Positions 36,578 through 49,019 are shown, counted from the first letter of the stretch. The stretch is DNA of 64,000 nucleotides from Odiellus spinosus (GCA_963920705.1 OY987231.1:18949024-19013023); one strand, 5' to 3'. Program-made: numbers and translations. Notes: generated by a model from the sequence alone, not told the origin.

Positions 36578-36584
36578 GTATAAT

Positions 36585-37195
36585 TCGTCCATGTATTCAT
36601 ACTTCATCATGACCTATCACGCGATATTCAAATAACAAGCTGTGTGTTTTGTTTTTATTTGATTAACCAACAGTAAACTAGCAAAACTTACGTAAGCTAT
36701 ATGTTATTGACACATTTAGTTTATTTAAATTTTTAGTTTCATTCAAAAACTTTTTTGGAATATTTTGAATCTTCTTTCAAAAATATTAACATAAAAAAAA
36801 AATTCCACAATTTTTTAATGTTGCACTCTCCCTTCACAATATCATTATGTTTGATCGTTTGCTCATGGATATAGTAATCTTTTCTAAGCTTTCTTAAGCT
36901 TCGTCGGATTAAGATTGGTTAATCCTCATAAGTGATTACAAAGTTGTTTTTCAAACTGCATCTCTAAATGGTGGTACGATGCAATCCGTATGTAATAGAT
37001 CGATTTAATATCTTAATGAAAGTTAATTGAGTTAATATTGGGTCATTCAGAAAGGCAATGCTGCCTAATCCAATGCAAATTTTAATACCTTTTTAATATC
37101 CCATTACAATCAGATTTAGGCTTTGTTTACTACTTTTCGTTTGTTTTAATTTTGTTAAACTCAATTTTAAAACGGTATATAAATTTATATTTATG
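36585..37195. other. Intergenic, no feature supported
   Basis: AT-rich. GTTGCACTCTCCCTTCAC at about 36,822 resembles a decayed family B end, without a partner. Confidence 0.3.
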
Positions 37196-37224
37196 TTATT
37201 ATATCTCTATATACTGTTAACCGG

Positions 37225-37400
37225 AAATACCGAGCGAGCGTACCATCGTATCGACGTGACTTCCGGTAAATCGTGTCAACAGACGCGAGTCCTTGTCCGT
37301 GTTTGTTAGTTCGGGCGACCGTAAAACTCTTCCGAAATCAAAACTCACTCCAGGGAAGGTTTCGACAAAAGCAACGGAGCGTACGTCATTTTCTCTAATA
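37225..37400. promoter_or_regulatory. CpG-dense patch with ETS-like motif
   Basis: About 170 bp with a CpG density far above the flanks. GACGTGACTTCCGGTAAATC combines a CRE-like half and an ETS-type core (CTTCCGGT); a second TTTCCGG lies in inverse orientation at about 37,221 (CCGGAAAT). Such patches mark housekeeping promoters in many animals, but neither a start site nor an exon can be shown here. Confidence 0.25.
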
Positions 37401-37837
37401 AGCTAAGGTTTCAGTCGTGCATTTTATTCATCGGAAATAGTTTTCAAAATGAGAAAAAGTTTTCCACAGGAAGTGTTAAGTTTAAGTCTTACAAGTTAGT
37501 CACTTAAGCTAGAGCTTTTCAAGCAGCGGATTGTTTAAAAGTTTTACTCATTGACTAAATATATATGAGCATCAAGAGGAAAAGTAACAAATAACGCGAG
37601 ATTTATTTTTCATATTCCGCGTTAGTTTGGCAATAAGTGCAATTCTTGTATTCTCCTTCTTTTTAAGTAAACGTCCTGATTAATTAAAGTGGAAAAGATA
37701 ACGTATCCAATAATTATTGTACTAATATCCTAGAATTATCCATCAAGAAAATTTTGGAAACTTTCAAATTGAACTCTAAAAATCTTTTTGATTGATGGAA
37801 ATATGTCTTTGAAACATTTTTACACCGTCCAACTCTT

Positions 37838-38270
37838 TTAAAGGGAGAATGCAACCTAATTACAAGTGATTTTTTATCGATTCCTTATCGTTTAAATAGG
37901 CCTAATCCACCGATAAAAAGTTTACAATACAAATATTAAACTGGAAATAAATTTAAAACTTACCCTGAAAATAGGCTTAGCGGGATTCATGGAGATCCTG
38001 AATCGCGTCCGTTTAAGGTCTAGCGACCAAGGCCCGTCGTTCACGCGAGATCTCCACGAGACTTACGTCACGCGCGATTGGTCGCTAGACCTTACACGCG
38101 AGGAAAACAGGACCTCCATGAATCCCACTAAGACTATTTTCAGGGTAAGTTTTAAATTTATTTCTAGTTTAATATTTGTTTGTAAATATTTTCAGTATTG
38201 GATTAGGCCTATTTAAACAATAAGAAATCGATAAAAAATCACTTGTTATTAGGTTGCATTCTCCCTTTAA
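37838..38270 (+). mobile_element. Family B foldback MITE, copy B5
   Basis: 433 bp with TTAA ends, same orientation and centre as B3, with a short central deletion (AATGAGCA missing before AAGGCCCGTCG). The 75-codon ORF inside is an artefact. Confidence 0.95.
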
Positions 38271-39366
38271 AGGAAGCCTGAATGAAATTTAGTAAAAACA
38301 AAATCTATGTAAAGTTAGTTAGGAAACGCCGAATGCTTTTCAACTTGAATTATCGTCTGAAAACGTAGACTAGTTTTTTTTTTTTTTTTTTTTTTTCTTT
38401 TTGCAATATATTCGTTTACTTGTCTAGATTTAACGTTTTGACTCCCTTAGTTGGATCAACTGATTATATCTTATCCAACAACAGTTGACTTAAAAAGTTG
38501 AACCGTGTGAATAGGGCTTTATTGTAGCATTATCTTTTTCATCAACCAACTCTGATTTTAAAATCCGACGCCTCTACATATATGGTTATTTATTATAATT
38601 TCTGTAGACATCGAATATATCGACTGTCTGATTGCTCCTTATTAACTACACTGTAGATAAACTAATTCCGATATAACTTATCCTATTCCTAAAATATGCA
38701 AATTGGACAAGGTTGGGGAATGAATCTCGAATAGTCTGTTATTTTGTATTTCCGCAATGATCCACCTATCCAGTACCGCTCGATAACATTTGTCCACATC
38801 ATTATACGTCCGTATATCACTTGGATAGTCTCACGCATCTAGCTATTAGTATAATTGATTGATATCTACTAGATTCCCACGTAGCCCGAGAGAGACGTGA
38901 CTATCCATTGGTTAATAATATACGTAAATGACTATATGCGTTGGAACTTTGGAAGAGCGTTACCTTGACACCTTGGTTGGTGGAACCTTGTTAAATCGAA
39001 TAGAGTTCGCTCCAATCTAGATCAATGTGTTGCAATATTACGAACACGACACCAGTACGGACCTGGGAGGAAATATTTGTGGAGGAGAGGAAAAAGTATC
39101 CAGTAGGTGTTCTGCTTGTTCAGAAAGGCAAGCAGAGGTTTTAAACTCTTTGTACAGGAGTCGATAGAAGCAAATAACGACTAGTTTTAAAATGGAAAGA
39201 AGTTCACGAAAGCTTCGCCAATGCTTCTTCAAATATTTCCTTCCAGCTGAGATAAGAAATGTGAAGGGATAATTAATGCATATTTCTGTATGGTCTTTGG
39301 CATACACTCTAAAGATTAATCGAAGAGAAGTAACATTTTTGTTACGGAAGATTCCAATAATGTTAG
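38271..39366. other. Intergenic, poly-T tract
   Basis: T-run of about 24 at 38,373-38,396. An 89-codon minus-strand ORF at 39,038-39,307 has no recognisable motif and no splice context, so it was not called. Confidence 0.4.
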
Positions 39367-39702
39367 CAGAAGCCGATGAAACCCTCCTTTGAAGTCTACT
39401 ACTCTAATGTTCGATATAGCGCTCCTCTCTGTATGGGTAAATTTCCCAATTTTACGAGATCGGAGGGGTCCTACTTCATACCCCCCTGTCTACGGAAAAT
39501 TGGAAAATCTCTCTCCACAAACGACGACGTTTTTTTGACGATCTCCAAGGCTGTTAGAGATATTCGCTCGACGAACTCCCGCTCCGAAAATATCTACCGT
39601 TAGGAGGCGTACGAATCGCGCTTTTTGAAACTAACCCATACAGAGAGGGGTAGACAAGACCCGGGAGTAATAGACTTCAAAGGAGGGTTTCATTGGCTTC
39701 TG
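39367..39702 (+). mobile_element. Family A MITE, copy A13
   Basis: 336 bp, subfamily a1, perfect 7-bp duplication ATGTTAG. Right terminus CATTGGCTTCTG (one change). Confidence 0.95.
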
Positions 39703-40108
39703 ATGTTAGGAATGACTCCCATAATTCAAACTAACCATAGAGCTAAATCGGAGAGCAAGAAAACTAAAAAGCTCTATTATCTTTGTAAGCAGACTAATTA
39801 AATAAATGAATTGACGTTTAATTGACCTTTTGGAGGTCTCGTGAGCAATTATAGGTCCAAATGATTGACAACGTCTTGATACGGTTAGTTTACCTATTTA
39901 GTTTCTGTTGATCATTTGAACCTAAATCCTCTTGCTGAACACGAAGCTAAAGACAACTTTCTAGACGTTTCCTTGATTGAAATACGTTTTATCCTTTAAT
40001 TTTTCTTTGTAATTGGATTAAATCGCATTTGTCTTTTTTTCTTTTTTTCTAAAATTTATAATTCAGACCACGATTCGAATTAATCTGTTGTAAGTTAAAT
40101 CCAATTTT

Positions 40109-40149
<41 letters not shown>

Positions 40150-40557
40150 CGTTCAAAATTCAACTCCAGGAGGAATTCTATTTGTTATTCTCCGTCCGTT
40201 TAATACCCTACGGTTCTTCTTCATTTAATTACAAATTTCACGGCGTAAACTCTTTCTTTTTATATAAAACAATAAAAAGCAGAATGTAATTCTTAGAGAA
40301 ACAATATATCCTAAAATAAAAGGGGAAAAAAAATCTTCTGTTTGCTTTAGCTTTTCATTTTTGCTTCCTTTCTCTTGTTTACCACCTGTTGTAAGTCCAT
40401 GGCGTCTTTCGCAATACTAGCAACCAACGTCACATTGCAGCGCTGTTAAAGTTAGCCCTTTAATAAGTTCCCTAAACACGTTTAAAGGTCCACACACTCG
40501 TAAGAAGATTTAGTTATAATTTTATAATGAAACCAATTACAATTAAATAATTTTTTA
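39703..40557. other. Intergenic, long poly-T tract
   Basis: T-run of about 38 at 40,112-40,149. No gene seen. Confidence 0.4.
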
Positions 40558-40997
40558 TTAAAGGGAGAATGCAACCTAATTACAAGTGATTTTTTATCGA
40601 TTCCTTATCGTTTAAATAGGCCTAATCCACCGATAAAAAGTTTACAATACAAATATTAAACTGGAAATAAATTTAAAACTTACCCTGAAAATAGGCTTAG
40701 CGGGATTCGTGGAGATCCTGAATTGCGTCCGTGTAAGGTCTAGCGACCAATGAGCAAAGACCCGTCGTTCACGCGAGATCTCCACGAGACTTACGTCGCG
40801 CGCGATTGGTCGCTAGACCTTACACGCGAGGAAATCAGGAGCTCCATGAATCCCACTAAGCCTATTTTCAGGGTAAGTTTTAAATTTATTTCTATTTTAA
40901 TATTTGTTTGAAAAATTTTTAAATAGTGGATTAGGCCTATTTAACAATAAGGAATCGATAAAAAATCACTTGTTGTTAGGTTGCATTCTCCCTTTAA
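40558..40997 (+). mobile_element. Family B foldback MITE, copy B6
   Basis: 440 bp with TTAA at both ends; near-identical to B3 and B10. Confidence 0.95.
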
Positions 40998-41159
40998 GGA
41001 TATGGTAATTTTGTTTCGAAGTCATATACTTTGAATATATATTTTTATTTTTAACATAGTATTAAAATCAAATATAAAAAATCGTAAATCTCTGGATTGA
41101 CGCGTTTTCAAAAAACCAAAAATTTAAAATCTATTTAATCAGAACATAATTAAAGATGA

Positions 41160-42480
41160 GTTTCGAACTAAAAGGTGAGACTTTCTAGTTATTTATTTCA
41201 CGAAAAAGACTACGCGAAAACAATAATATCACGTGCTCTATATTAACCACTGACCATAGGGATGTCGTAGTAGTATTCCGAGGAAACAGAGGAATTTACA
41301 GTCGCAGTCATAAATCCCATTTGAAACAATGAAAGTGCGTGACATCCTGACCTTAAATTAGACCCTGTTGCTATTCGGAACAATTAGGAAAGGGGTTATT
41401 TAGATTAATTACAAATTAATTATATTAAACGAAACGTGTCCTACTAAAGTTGCCTTTTTAATATTGTCATTATAGTTTAAGAATACCCAAAAAGACAAAT
41501 TAAAAATATTTATTAGAGATCTTGTACAAATAAGGTCAGTAGCGCTTTAAGACCCTTAAGTTTCGCTGCAAACCGAATTGGTTTTTAAAATTTCTCTATT
41601 CAGAGAGCGTCTTTCCAGTACTTTGTCTTCCTAAAGGGAGCTAGGCGCTCCTAAGCGGTTGCCAGATGCTTTTCTTGTTCATTCTCCCCGGGTATTAGAT
41701 ATGTTGAACGCTTCGCTTTCTTTTTCCTTTTTGGGGTGTAAGGGCCTTAGCTCTACTCGAAAGGTTCCTAATGGGTCCACGAAGAGCTAATTTTCCAGCG
41801 CTTATGCCTTTCTTTCTCGCGTGTCAACAGCAGACAGTCCGACTTTTTTTTTTTTTCTCTTTGCCTTTCTTTGTGTATCACGGGATTTTCTAAAAAGCGT
41901 TTTTTTTTCTCGACGTCTTAAGACGTTTTATATTCTCTTGAAACGCTAAAGCCCAATGTACGATCGATATAAATAGTATTTAGAGTGATTTTAGACGTAA
42001 TTTTATAAATGTTATTACAATTCAATATGTTAAACTTTTAATTAAGTTACAATTTGAGCTCAGATTAGTAAAAATTTCTAAAAATCTCCAGTTAATCAAA
42101 CAGCGTCTTTAAACTCGGGCGTTCTTTTTAGAGTTCATTAATCATAATTTTTCAATTTTTTGTTTGACGGGTTTTTAAGAAACTTAAAAATTAAAATTAA
42201 GTCTTCTTTAGATTATAAAAACCTGTGAAAATTAATAGAATTCTTATGACATATTTAAAATTTAATTTTTAATAATGATACGAAAGATAGAACTTCCCGG
42301 ATTAAGTACTTTCACGAAAAACAACCGCGCGAAAACATACTTATCACGTGGCATACCATAAAATATGTATTTTTTACTGTCACAGTAATATGTATATTTA
42401 TATTTTGAATCGTTTTTGAACAATCTTTCCGAAAATGCTACTAAATTTCAATTTGGAGCTCCAAAAAATCCTTGACAGCC
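41160..42480. repeat. Diverged dispersed repeats (direct pair and J copy 2)
   Basis: 41,185-41,250 (TTTCACGAAAAAGACTACGCG, then ATATCACGTG) resembles 42,308-42,355 (TTTCACGAAAAACAACCGCG, then TTATCACGTG). 42,370-42,480 is the inverted counterpart of repeat J at 8,332-8,420. Boundaries are unclear; the remainder is unremarkable. Confidence 0.45.
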
Positions 42481-42594
42481 ACACTTTAAAATGTCAACGG
42501 ATCCTGGTAGTTTCAAGGTTCAACTTTTGAAATAAAAAAATACTTCTTAGAGCTCTATTTTTAATTTGCAACTACGTTTACTACCAGAAACCGA

Positions 42595-42921
42595 TGAAAC
42601 CCTCCTTTGAAGTCTACTACTCTAATGTTCCATGTAGCGCTCCTCTCTGTATGGGTAAAATTCCCAATTTTACGAGATCGGAGGGGTCCTACTTCATACC
42701 CCCTGTCTACGCAAAATTGGAAATTCTCTCTCTCCATAAACGACGACGTTTTTTTGACGAACTCCAAGGCTGCTAGAGATATTCGCTCGACGAACTCCCG
42801 CTCCGAAAATATCTACCGTTAGGAGGCGTACGAATCGCGCTTTTAGAAACTAACCCATACAGAGAGGGGTAGACAAGACCAGGGAGTAATAGACTTCAAA
42901 GGAGGGTTTCATCGGCTTCTG
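42595..42921 (+). mobile_element. Family A MITE, copy A14
   Basis: 327 bp, the shortest copy. Subfamily a1, with left terminus CAGAAACC as in A4. No target duplication visible. Confidence 0.93.
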
Positions 42922-43708
42922 TAAGAAAAACCTCCTATTTCAGAGTATGCTGGTACGAAATTAGTATAATTACTATAACATATTAAATCTTGCTATAAAA
43001 TGTTTCATCTAGGTTATACGCCTAGATACAAGTATAATTAGTAACAAAACGCCCAATACGTGTCATCGGGATTTTTAATCTATCCCATATTTGTTTTGTG
43101 TACATAAACCATTTCAAAACATATATGCAATGATAACGGTAACATAGGTAACCCCAGCGATAAGGGTTCGTACTATACTTTTTTTCAATAATAGTGAAGG
43201 CTGACGCGAATTAATACTTCATGTTAAACTTCGTAGAGGAAAAAAATAGTTTCGTAAACTTTAATTGAACCTCGCTAAAGTATAAGCGAATTGAAAATGG
43301 TAGGGCGTTGTTGTTATTCAACCTTATCTAGGTTAGAAGCTATATAGTCGAGATGGCGAAGCTGTAAATGAAATCCTGCATGATTAACTAATATATGGGT
43401 AATATATATTCTTACTAGAGTCGGAATCAAATTGTAATTTCAGCGTGGTTAAAACCTCTTATTCATATACGAGCATATGGATGAGAGGGAACCTTCCTTT
43501 GTCTAGGGTTCCTCGGTCATATACCTTTTATTGATTTTAGATTCAAGGTTAAGCTTAAAAATAGGATTTCATTAGAGTTAACTAATCCAAATATATATAA
43601 AAAATTCTAATCCTTTTTTTATCCAAAAATGGTCTTATCCGAGAATATTATCCAAGTTATCCGTAACTAAAATTTGGAAAGTTAATTTTCTACGAATTGT
43701 TATGTGAA
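42922..43708. other. Intergenic, no feature supported
   Basis: AT-rich; nothing recognised. Confidence 0.35.
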
Positions 43709-44092
43709 CAGGGTTGCCACAGGTCAGGGAAAACAGGGAAAAGTCAGGGAATTTGAAAATGAACCAAAAAAGTCAGGGAATTTTAAGATATTTTAAAAAG
43801 TCAGGGAAAAGACTGGGAATTTTAAGATATTTTAAAAAGTCAGGGAATTTAAAGATCTTTCAAGAATCCAGGAAATTACAATCATTATCTACGGAGAAGA
43901 TTTGAAGCTGACCGTGTCAGTTGTGTAGATTAGAACAAAGATACGCGTCAAAACGTTTGGCGAACGCGATTATATAAAAAATAAAAAATTGTGTAGTATT
44001 AGCTGAAACGGGCAGGGAAAATCGTTGGAAAAGGTCAGGGAAAAACCTGGATAGTCAGGGAATTTGAATCTGAAAAAACTGTGGCAAATCTG
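43709..44092 (+). mobile_element. Family F, hAT-like non-autonomous element
   Basis: Left end CAGGGTTGCCACAGGTCAGG, right end ACTGTGGCAAATCTG (complement CAGATTTGCCACAGT). The interior repeats GTCAGGGAATTT / TTTAAAAAGTCAGGGAA at both ends. CAGGGTTGCCACA termini are typical of widespread hAT MITEs (recalled). The target duplication is unclear (GTGAA on both sides). Confidence 0.75.
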
Positions 44093-45746
44093 GTGAAATT
44101 GAATTATTTTTCTTTTATTTGCGGCAGTTCCAAGAAATGTATATTTTTTAACCAATGTTATACGTTTGGATACTAACAGCTCTTTTCATTGAGAGCTTTA
44201 AAAGTTTATATTGAACAATATCCAAGTACGTGCGATAATCTCAGATTCTAACTGGTAGATATATAGGTTTAAAGGGAGATAATTCAAATTCCGTGATAAT
44301 CCTGGTTCAGACAGGGGCTAAGGAGCGACCATGGAACAAAAACAAAAAGAGATTTAGGTTCTGTAACAAAAAAAAACTGAAGCAAGCAGGGCATCTCTCG
44401 TTTATTTAGTTATTGATCCACGTTGTTTCTCCCGATTCCGTCGCGTATGAACCGGGCTTATAATTAAGAGCTTAATTCATCAAAATTTGACCAAAGTAGT
44501 ATTAAATTTTAGTCCACTGTTGTTGAATTTGGGGGTTTTCGTTTTGTCTATTTGGTCGTAATCGGAAGGAATCTTCAAATTTGGGAAATATTTGGCCAAA
44601 TTAGAAGATTTTTCCTCATTGGGAAAGTTGTTTTCTTTCGTTATTCTATGAAATGACAAGTAAAACCAACGTCACACTTATGTAAATAAGTAAATTTCTA
44701 AATAACTAAATTAGCGAACTTGCCAAGGGGTCAGTTTAAAATGTACCGAATCAGAATGTGTTAATATACTTTAAAAGCGAACGATTTGCTCTAGACAATT
44801 TTTTCTTGCCAGTTTGCTTCGTGTGCACCGCGCTTAAAGGTTCCTTTCAGAAATTCTGAATATTTTTTTATCCCATTTTGATTTTTCAACACGCGTAAAC
44901 CTGATGGCTCCTTTTATTTCTAAGGATCAGATATAGTGTAGATTTATGTACGTACCGCGTAACAAATCGTGGTGGAATGGAATATTTTTCTCCCCGCGGC
45001 AATCTAGGACCACTGATGTACATATTTAGCTAGATTTATCCCGAAGCCATAGGAAGTAATCGGCTCCAGCTTGCTCTTGTAAGGACATGTGGAAATTGAG
45101 AGACGTGTAGGGGTGTTTCTAACCGCAAGACGTCGCCTACGTAATTTAGCGTCTTTCCTTGTCCAATATAGTTTCGTTTACTCCCAGTCTGTATAGTCTA
45201 ACTCGCGGTATAACTGAGTCTGAGTTTGCAGACTCTACATCTTTCCAACGAGGGATTATAATACGAACGATTCCTCAGAATTGTCCCTTACTGTAACTGA
45301 ACTATTCACTTAGTCGCTGAGCGCAAAAGCCGCTACCACCGAGATGTATTTATACATACATATATATATATAAAGTTGGTTGGGACGAGGTTGGGAGCAT
45401 TTATTTGCTCATAAGATTGACGGGTGCATTTATTTTATGAGGCCGTAGCTGTTAACTTAATTTGAGATTTTTTATTATTATTATTATTAATATTATTGTG
45501 ATTATTAGGGTATATATAGCTTACTATTTTTTACTTTTATTGGGATTCAGTTCATGCCTATAAAAACTTGAAGTTATAAATTTATTCGAAGTATGGTGAA
45601 TAATTTTAACTCGTTTTAAATAGCGTCTTTTAATTTTAACTAGAACTTCAGTTCTATAATAATTTATCGCATTTAAAGGGATGCCGTAACCTAATTTCTA
45701 GATTTCTCAGTAGCCTAAAAATTATATTTAATCAATAAGGTTTATT
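44093..45746. other. Intergenic, microsatellites
   Basis: TA-rich run at 45,352-45,372 and (ATT)n at 45,473-45,497. No gene seen. Confidence 0.4.
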
Positions 45747-46280
45747 TCCATTAGATCGAAAAATGTCTGATCGAATTCTATCAAATTGTTGTTTCAAATG
45801 ATCGAATCGAATTCGATCAAATTTATTTTATTCTCGTTTTAACTTTTGTGGCATTTGATCGATGTCCATTGGATCGAATTACAATTGATCGAAGTAGTAG
45901 TATTTAAAATACTATTGTAGTGGAACTAAATCCTTTAGGGATTATTCTCATTAGATCGAACCTAAAATGATCGAACTAATTAAGTAGTTTTTTTTGTACC
46001 AAAAAATACTTAAGCCTAAGCTTGGCTATATTTGGTTGGGTTAGGTTAGGTTAGGTTAGGTCCAATGGAAGGGAAGCGTAAACGGGCAGGGCTTCAAGTC
46101 TTAGAAGTTTCCTCCTAAAATTGATTTCGATCAGGAAGCATTCGTACAAATGACACTTCGATCAAATGATATTCGATCAATTGAGACTACCTTTAAAACC
46201 AAATAATTTCGATCATATGACCTTCGATCATTTGAGACAGCGTTCTATCATTTGGGATTCGATCAAATCGACCCCAATCA
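45747..46280. repeat. TTCGATC/GATCGAA-rich repeat
   Basis: About 15 GATC sites in roughly 530 bp, mostly as GATCGAA or TTCGATC in both orientations, including AATCGAATTCGATC-type dyads. The left half favours GATCGAA and the right half TTCGATC, suggesting a degenerate foldback element. It contains the TTAGG run at 46,038-46,060. Confidence 0.6.
46038..46060 (+). repeat. Interstitial (TTAGG)4 run
   Basis: GGTTAGGTTAGGTTAGG: four perfect TTAGG units, preceded by a related GGTTGGG. This is the canonical arthropod telomere unit, but four copies can arise by chance or within a repeat. Confidence 0.7.
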
Positions 46281-46803
46281 ATAATAATATATTAGTTTAA
46301 TTGCGGTATGTACACGATTTTTAAATACATACCATTTATGAGAGAAGTACATGCAAGCCAATCACATCTCGTCTATTTAAGCAGTTATTTTCTAACATTA
46401 TTATGGAAGGTGGCGCCTCCTTTTTCTTAAAAAAAAGGCCAAAATTAAACCGTAAAATAACAAAATATAGCTTCAAGCTCCCTTTACATCGACGTGTCGT
46501 TTGTTTGAATTTTTGAAAGAAGCCGGGAAATTGCTCGAAGCTATCTGACTAGTCTGTCAGGATACTGAACTTCGAAACGTTGGTTCCTATACTTTCAAAT
46601 AACTTTCTAAATTAGCTAAAATTTATGAACTACGCAATTACATGTCAAAAACATTTGTTATTCTTCGGGCAAAATGTGTCTAGAAATTTATATCCTAATA
46701 ATAATAATAATAATAATACAATTTAAGGAAGTGTTATGATGGATGAAGTTTACTGTAAGATAAAGTTTCTTACTAATAATATTCAAAAGTCTATCAATTT
46801 ATT
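46281..46803. other. Intergenic; AGGTGGCGCC site
   Basis: GGAAGGTGGCGCCTCC at about 46,404 resembles a CTCF core. (AAT)n at 46,698-46,718. No gene seen. Confidence 0.3.
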
Positions 46804-47141
46804 CAGAAGCCGATGAAACCCTCCTTTGAAGTCTATTACTCCCGGGTCCGGTCTACCCCTTCTCTGTATGGGTTAGTTTCAAAAAGCGCGATTCGTACGC
46901 CTCCTAACGGTAGATATTTTCGGAGCGGGAGTTCGTCGAGCGAATATCTCTAGCAGCCTTGGAGTTCGTCAAAAAAACGTCGTGGTTTGTGGAGAAAGAG
47001 AATTCAGAATTTTCCGTAGACAGGGGGTATGAAGTAGGACCCCTCTGATCTCGTAAAATTGGGAATTTTACCCATACAGAGAGGAGCGCTGTATGGAACA
47101 TTAGAGTAGTAGACTTCAAAGGAGGGTTTCATCGGCTTCTG
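46804..47141 (-). mobile_element. Family A MITE, copy A15
   Basis: 338 bp, subfamily a1. Near-perfect 7-bp duplication (ATTTATT / GTTTATT). Confidence 0.94.
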
Positions 47142-47148
47142 GTTTATT

Positions 47149-47465
47149 CCATAAAAGTAAACAACGCAACGTAGCTTAATATTATCATCAAAGGTCCAGG
47201 TAAATGTACCGGAAAATTCTGATTCGAGACACTCTAGCGGCCGCAATCGGTGTAAATAGTGAAAGCAGAAGCGCCACTCTTTGGAGAAATTCCGGAGTTG
47301 GAGGGGAAGACAATATTGCCAAGCGCGACCCGCCTAAATTCGATCCCTCTCTCCCGACTCAAAATATCGAGGAAGAGTCCAAATCACTAGAGCCAGACAG
47401 GGGTGATGACTTTTTTGGCTCTTTGCTGACAGTATGAAGCTACGGGGCGCTGTTTACTTTTATGG
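47149..47465 (+). mobile_element. Family E inverted-repeat element, copy E2
   Basis: Left end CCATAAAAGTAAACAACGC then ACGTAGCTT; right end AAGCTACGGGGCGCTGTTTACTTTTATGG. Starts right after the A15 duplication. The interior (GACCCGCCTAAATTCG, CTCCCGACTCAAAATATCG) matches 14,385-14,505 inverted. A 77-codon ORF inside is not supported by any family. Confidence 0.8.
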
Positions 47466-48115
47466 AAAAAATTGATAGACTTATGATAATATAGAGTATA
47501 GTTTTAGATAACCAAATTGGAATGTATCTTATTTCCTATTGGATAGAAATTGTAATTTGTGTATTCCAAGGCTAGATAACTAATTACACCAAATGCTTCG
47601 TTTGCCTTCCACTGTACTACACTCTCAATTGAACCATGCCCATCTATTCGAGAACTTCAGTCCTCTATTCTCTCTATAGTTCTTCCAAGATGTAACTACG
47701 TCTCATAGTTTGAATAGTCCCGACGAAATTCCACCCACTAGGTTTTCCCCGGATCTTGAACCAATTTTTACATAATGAAAACCCTAATGAGTTCTGCCAG
47801 AGATTCAAGAGGGAATAAAAATCTTAAAGAGGTACTTAAATAAGCTATCGGTTATACTCTTTGGTTAATTACAAATATAATTACATTTTCATTAGATCTT
47901 ATTTATTTTTATTGCATTGCGTTGTATAATAGGGGATTCTTTAGTCAGAATAATAATTTTCAAGCGTTTCAAGGAAAAATTCCTCAATAAAATAACAAAA
48001 AAAAAATTGTATTCATTTTGTGAATACTGCTAAATTTACCGCGTAATTTATCAATTTCCAAAACATGGCTAGAACTCTAACCATCTAATTACGAATGCTT
48101 TTCTACACTAAAACA
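47466..48115. other. Intergenic, no feature supported
   Basis: AT-rich; nothing recognised. Confidence 0.35.
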
Positions 48116-48450
48116 TTAAAGGGAGACTGCAACCTAACCACAAGTGATTTTTTTTATCGATTCCTTATCGTTTGAATAGGCTTAATCCACCAGTAAAAAA
48201 ATTACAAACAAATATTAAGCTCGAAATAAATTTAAAACTTACAATAAAAATAGGCTTAGCTGGATTCATTGAGATCCTGCATTCCCCATATAAGGGCCAT
48301 CGATCAATGTCATTAGTCGCTAGTTCTTAAATGGGGAGTTCAGGATGAATCCAGCTAAGCCTATTTTGATTATAAGTTTTAAATTTATTTCTAGTTTAAT
48401 ATTGATTTTTAATTTTTTTACTGTTGGATTAGGTTGCATTCTCCCTTTAC
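48116..48450. mobile_element. Family B foldback MITE, copy B7 (short, older variant)
   Basis: 335 bp. The left end is intact (TTAAAGGGAGACTGCAACCT); the right flanking TTAA has become TTAC. The centre is CGATCAATGTCATTAGTCGC, as in B1, and parts of the right arm are deleted. Confidence 0.9.
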
Positions 48451-49019
48451 GGAATGAGAGTATTGCAATTATTCAAATATTTATCTTTTTTGGGTGATTT
48501 AAGCATCTCTTTAGCAAATTTTTCTTCATGTAAATATACTGCTTCGCCCGAGAAAATGAATAAGCCACGTATTCGGAAATGGATAAATCCTATCTTTTGA
48601 AAGAAGAAAAAAAAAAAAATTTAACTTATAGAGACAAATGTGAAACCGGGCTATGAAGGGATGTAAAGGCAATAACTTTGAAATTAATTTTCTGCTCGGA
48701 TGGCTTCGCAAACTCTTTCATACGTAGCGATCTTGCCCCTCGGTCGTAGTTTCAATTTTTAATCTATTGGATATGACTATAGCGTGGATATACAGTCTCT
48801 CCTCAAAGAGCATAAATGAAAAACCTCTTTTTTCAAGATCTTATAGGCCTATAAATGTTTTCCAAATTTTGCAATGAATTTTTATTTAGCGTTGTTGTTA
48901 ATGGGGAGATCTATCTTTTTATTATTATTATTATTATTTTATTTTTTTTCAGTATTTTTCGTGATTAGAGAATCATGATATTTATTATCATTACGTACAA
49001 CATTAGTCTTGTTTTAGGA
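48451..49019. other. Intergenic, no feature supported
   Basis: A-run and (ATT)n (48,920-48,936). No gene seen. Confidence 0.35.

Noticed and set aside
37989..38216. 75-codon ORF in copy B5
   Set aside because: Lies wholly inside a non-coding foldback MITE.
39038..39307. 89-codon minus-strand ORF
   Set aside because: No recognised motif, composition as background, no splice sites around it.
46038..46060. Subtelomeric or chromosome-end location
   Set aside because: Only four TTAGG units, embedded in a dispersed-type repeat with ordinary sequence on both sides.
47204..47437. 77-codon ORF in element E2
   Set aside because: Lies between inverted ends of a repeat; the matching region at 14.4 kb does not keep the frame.
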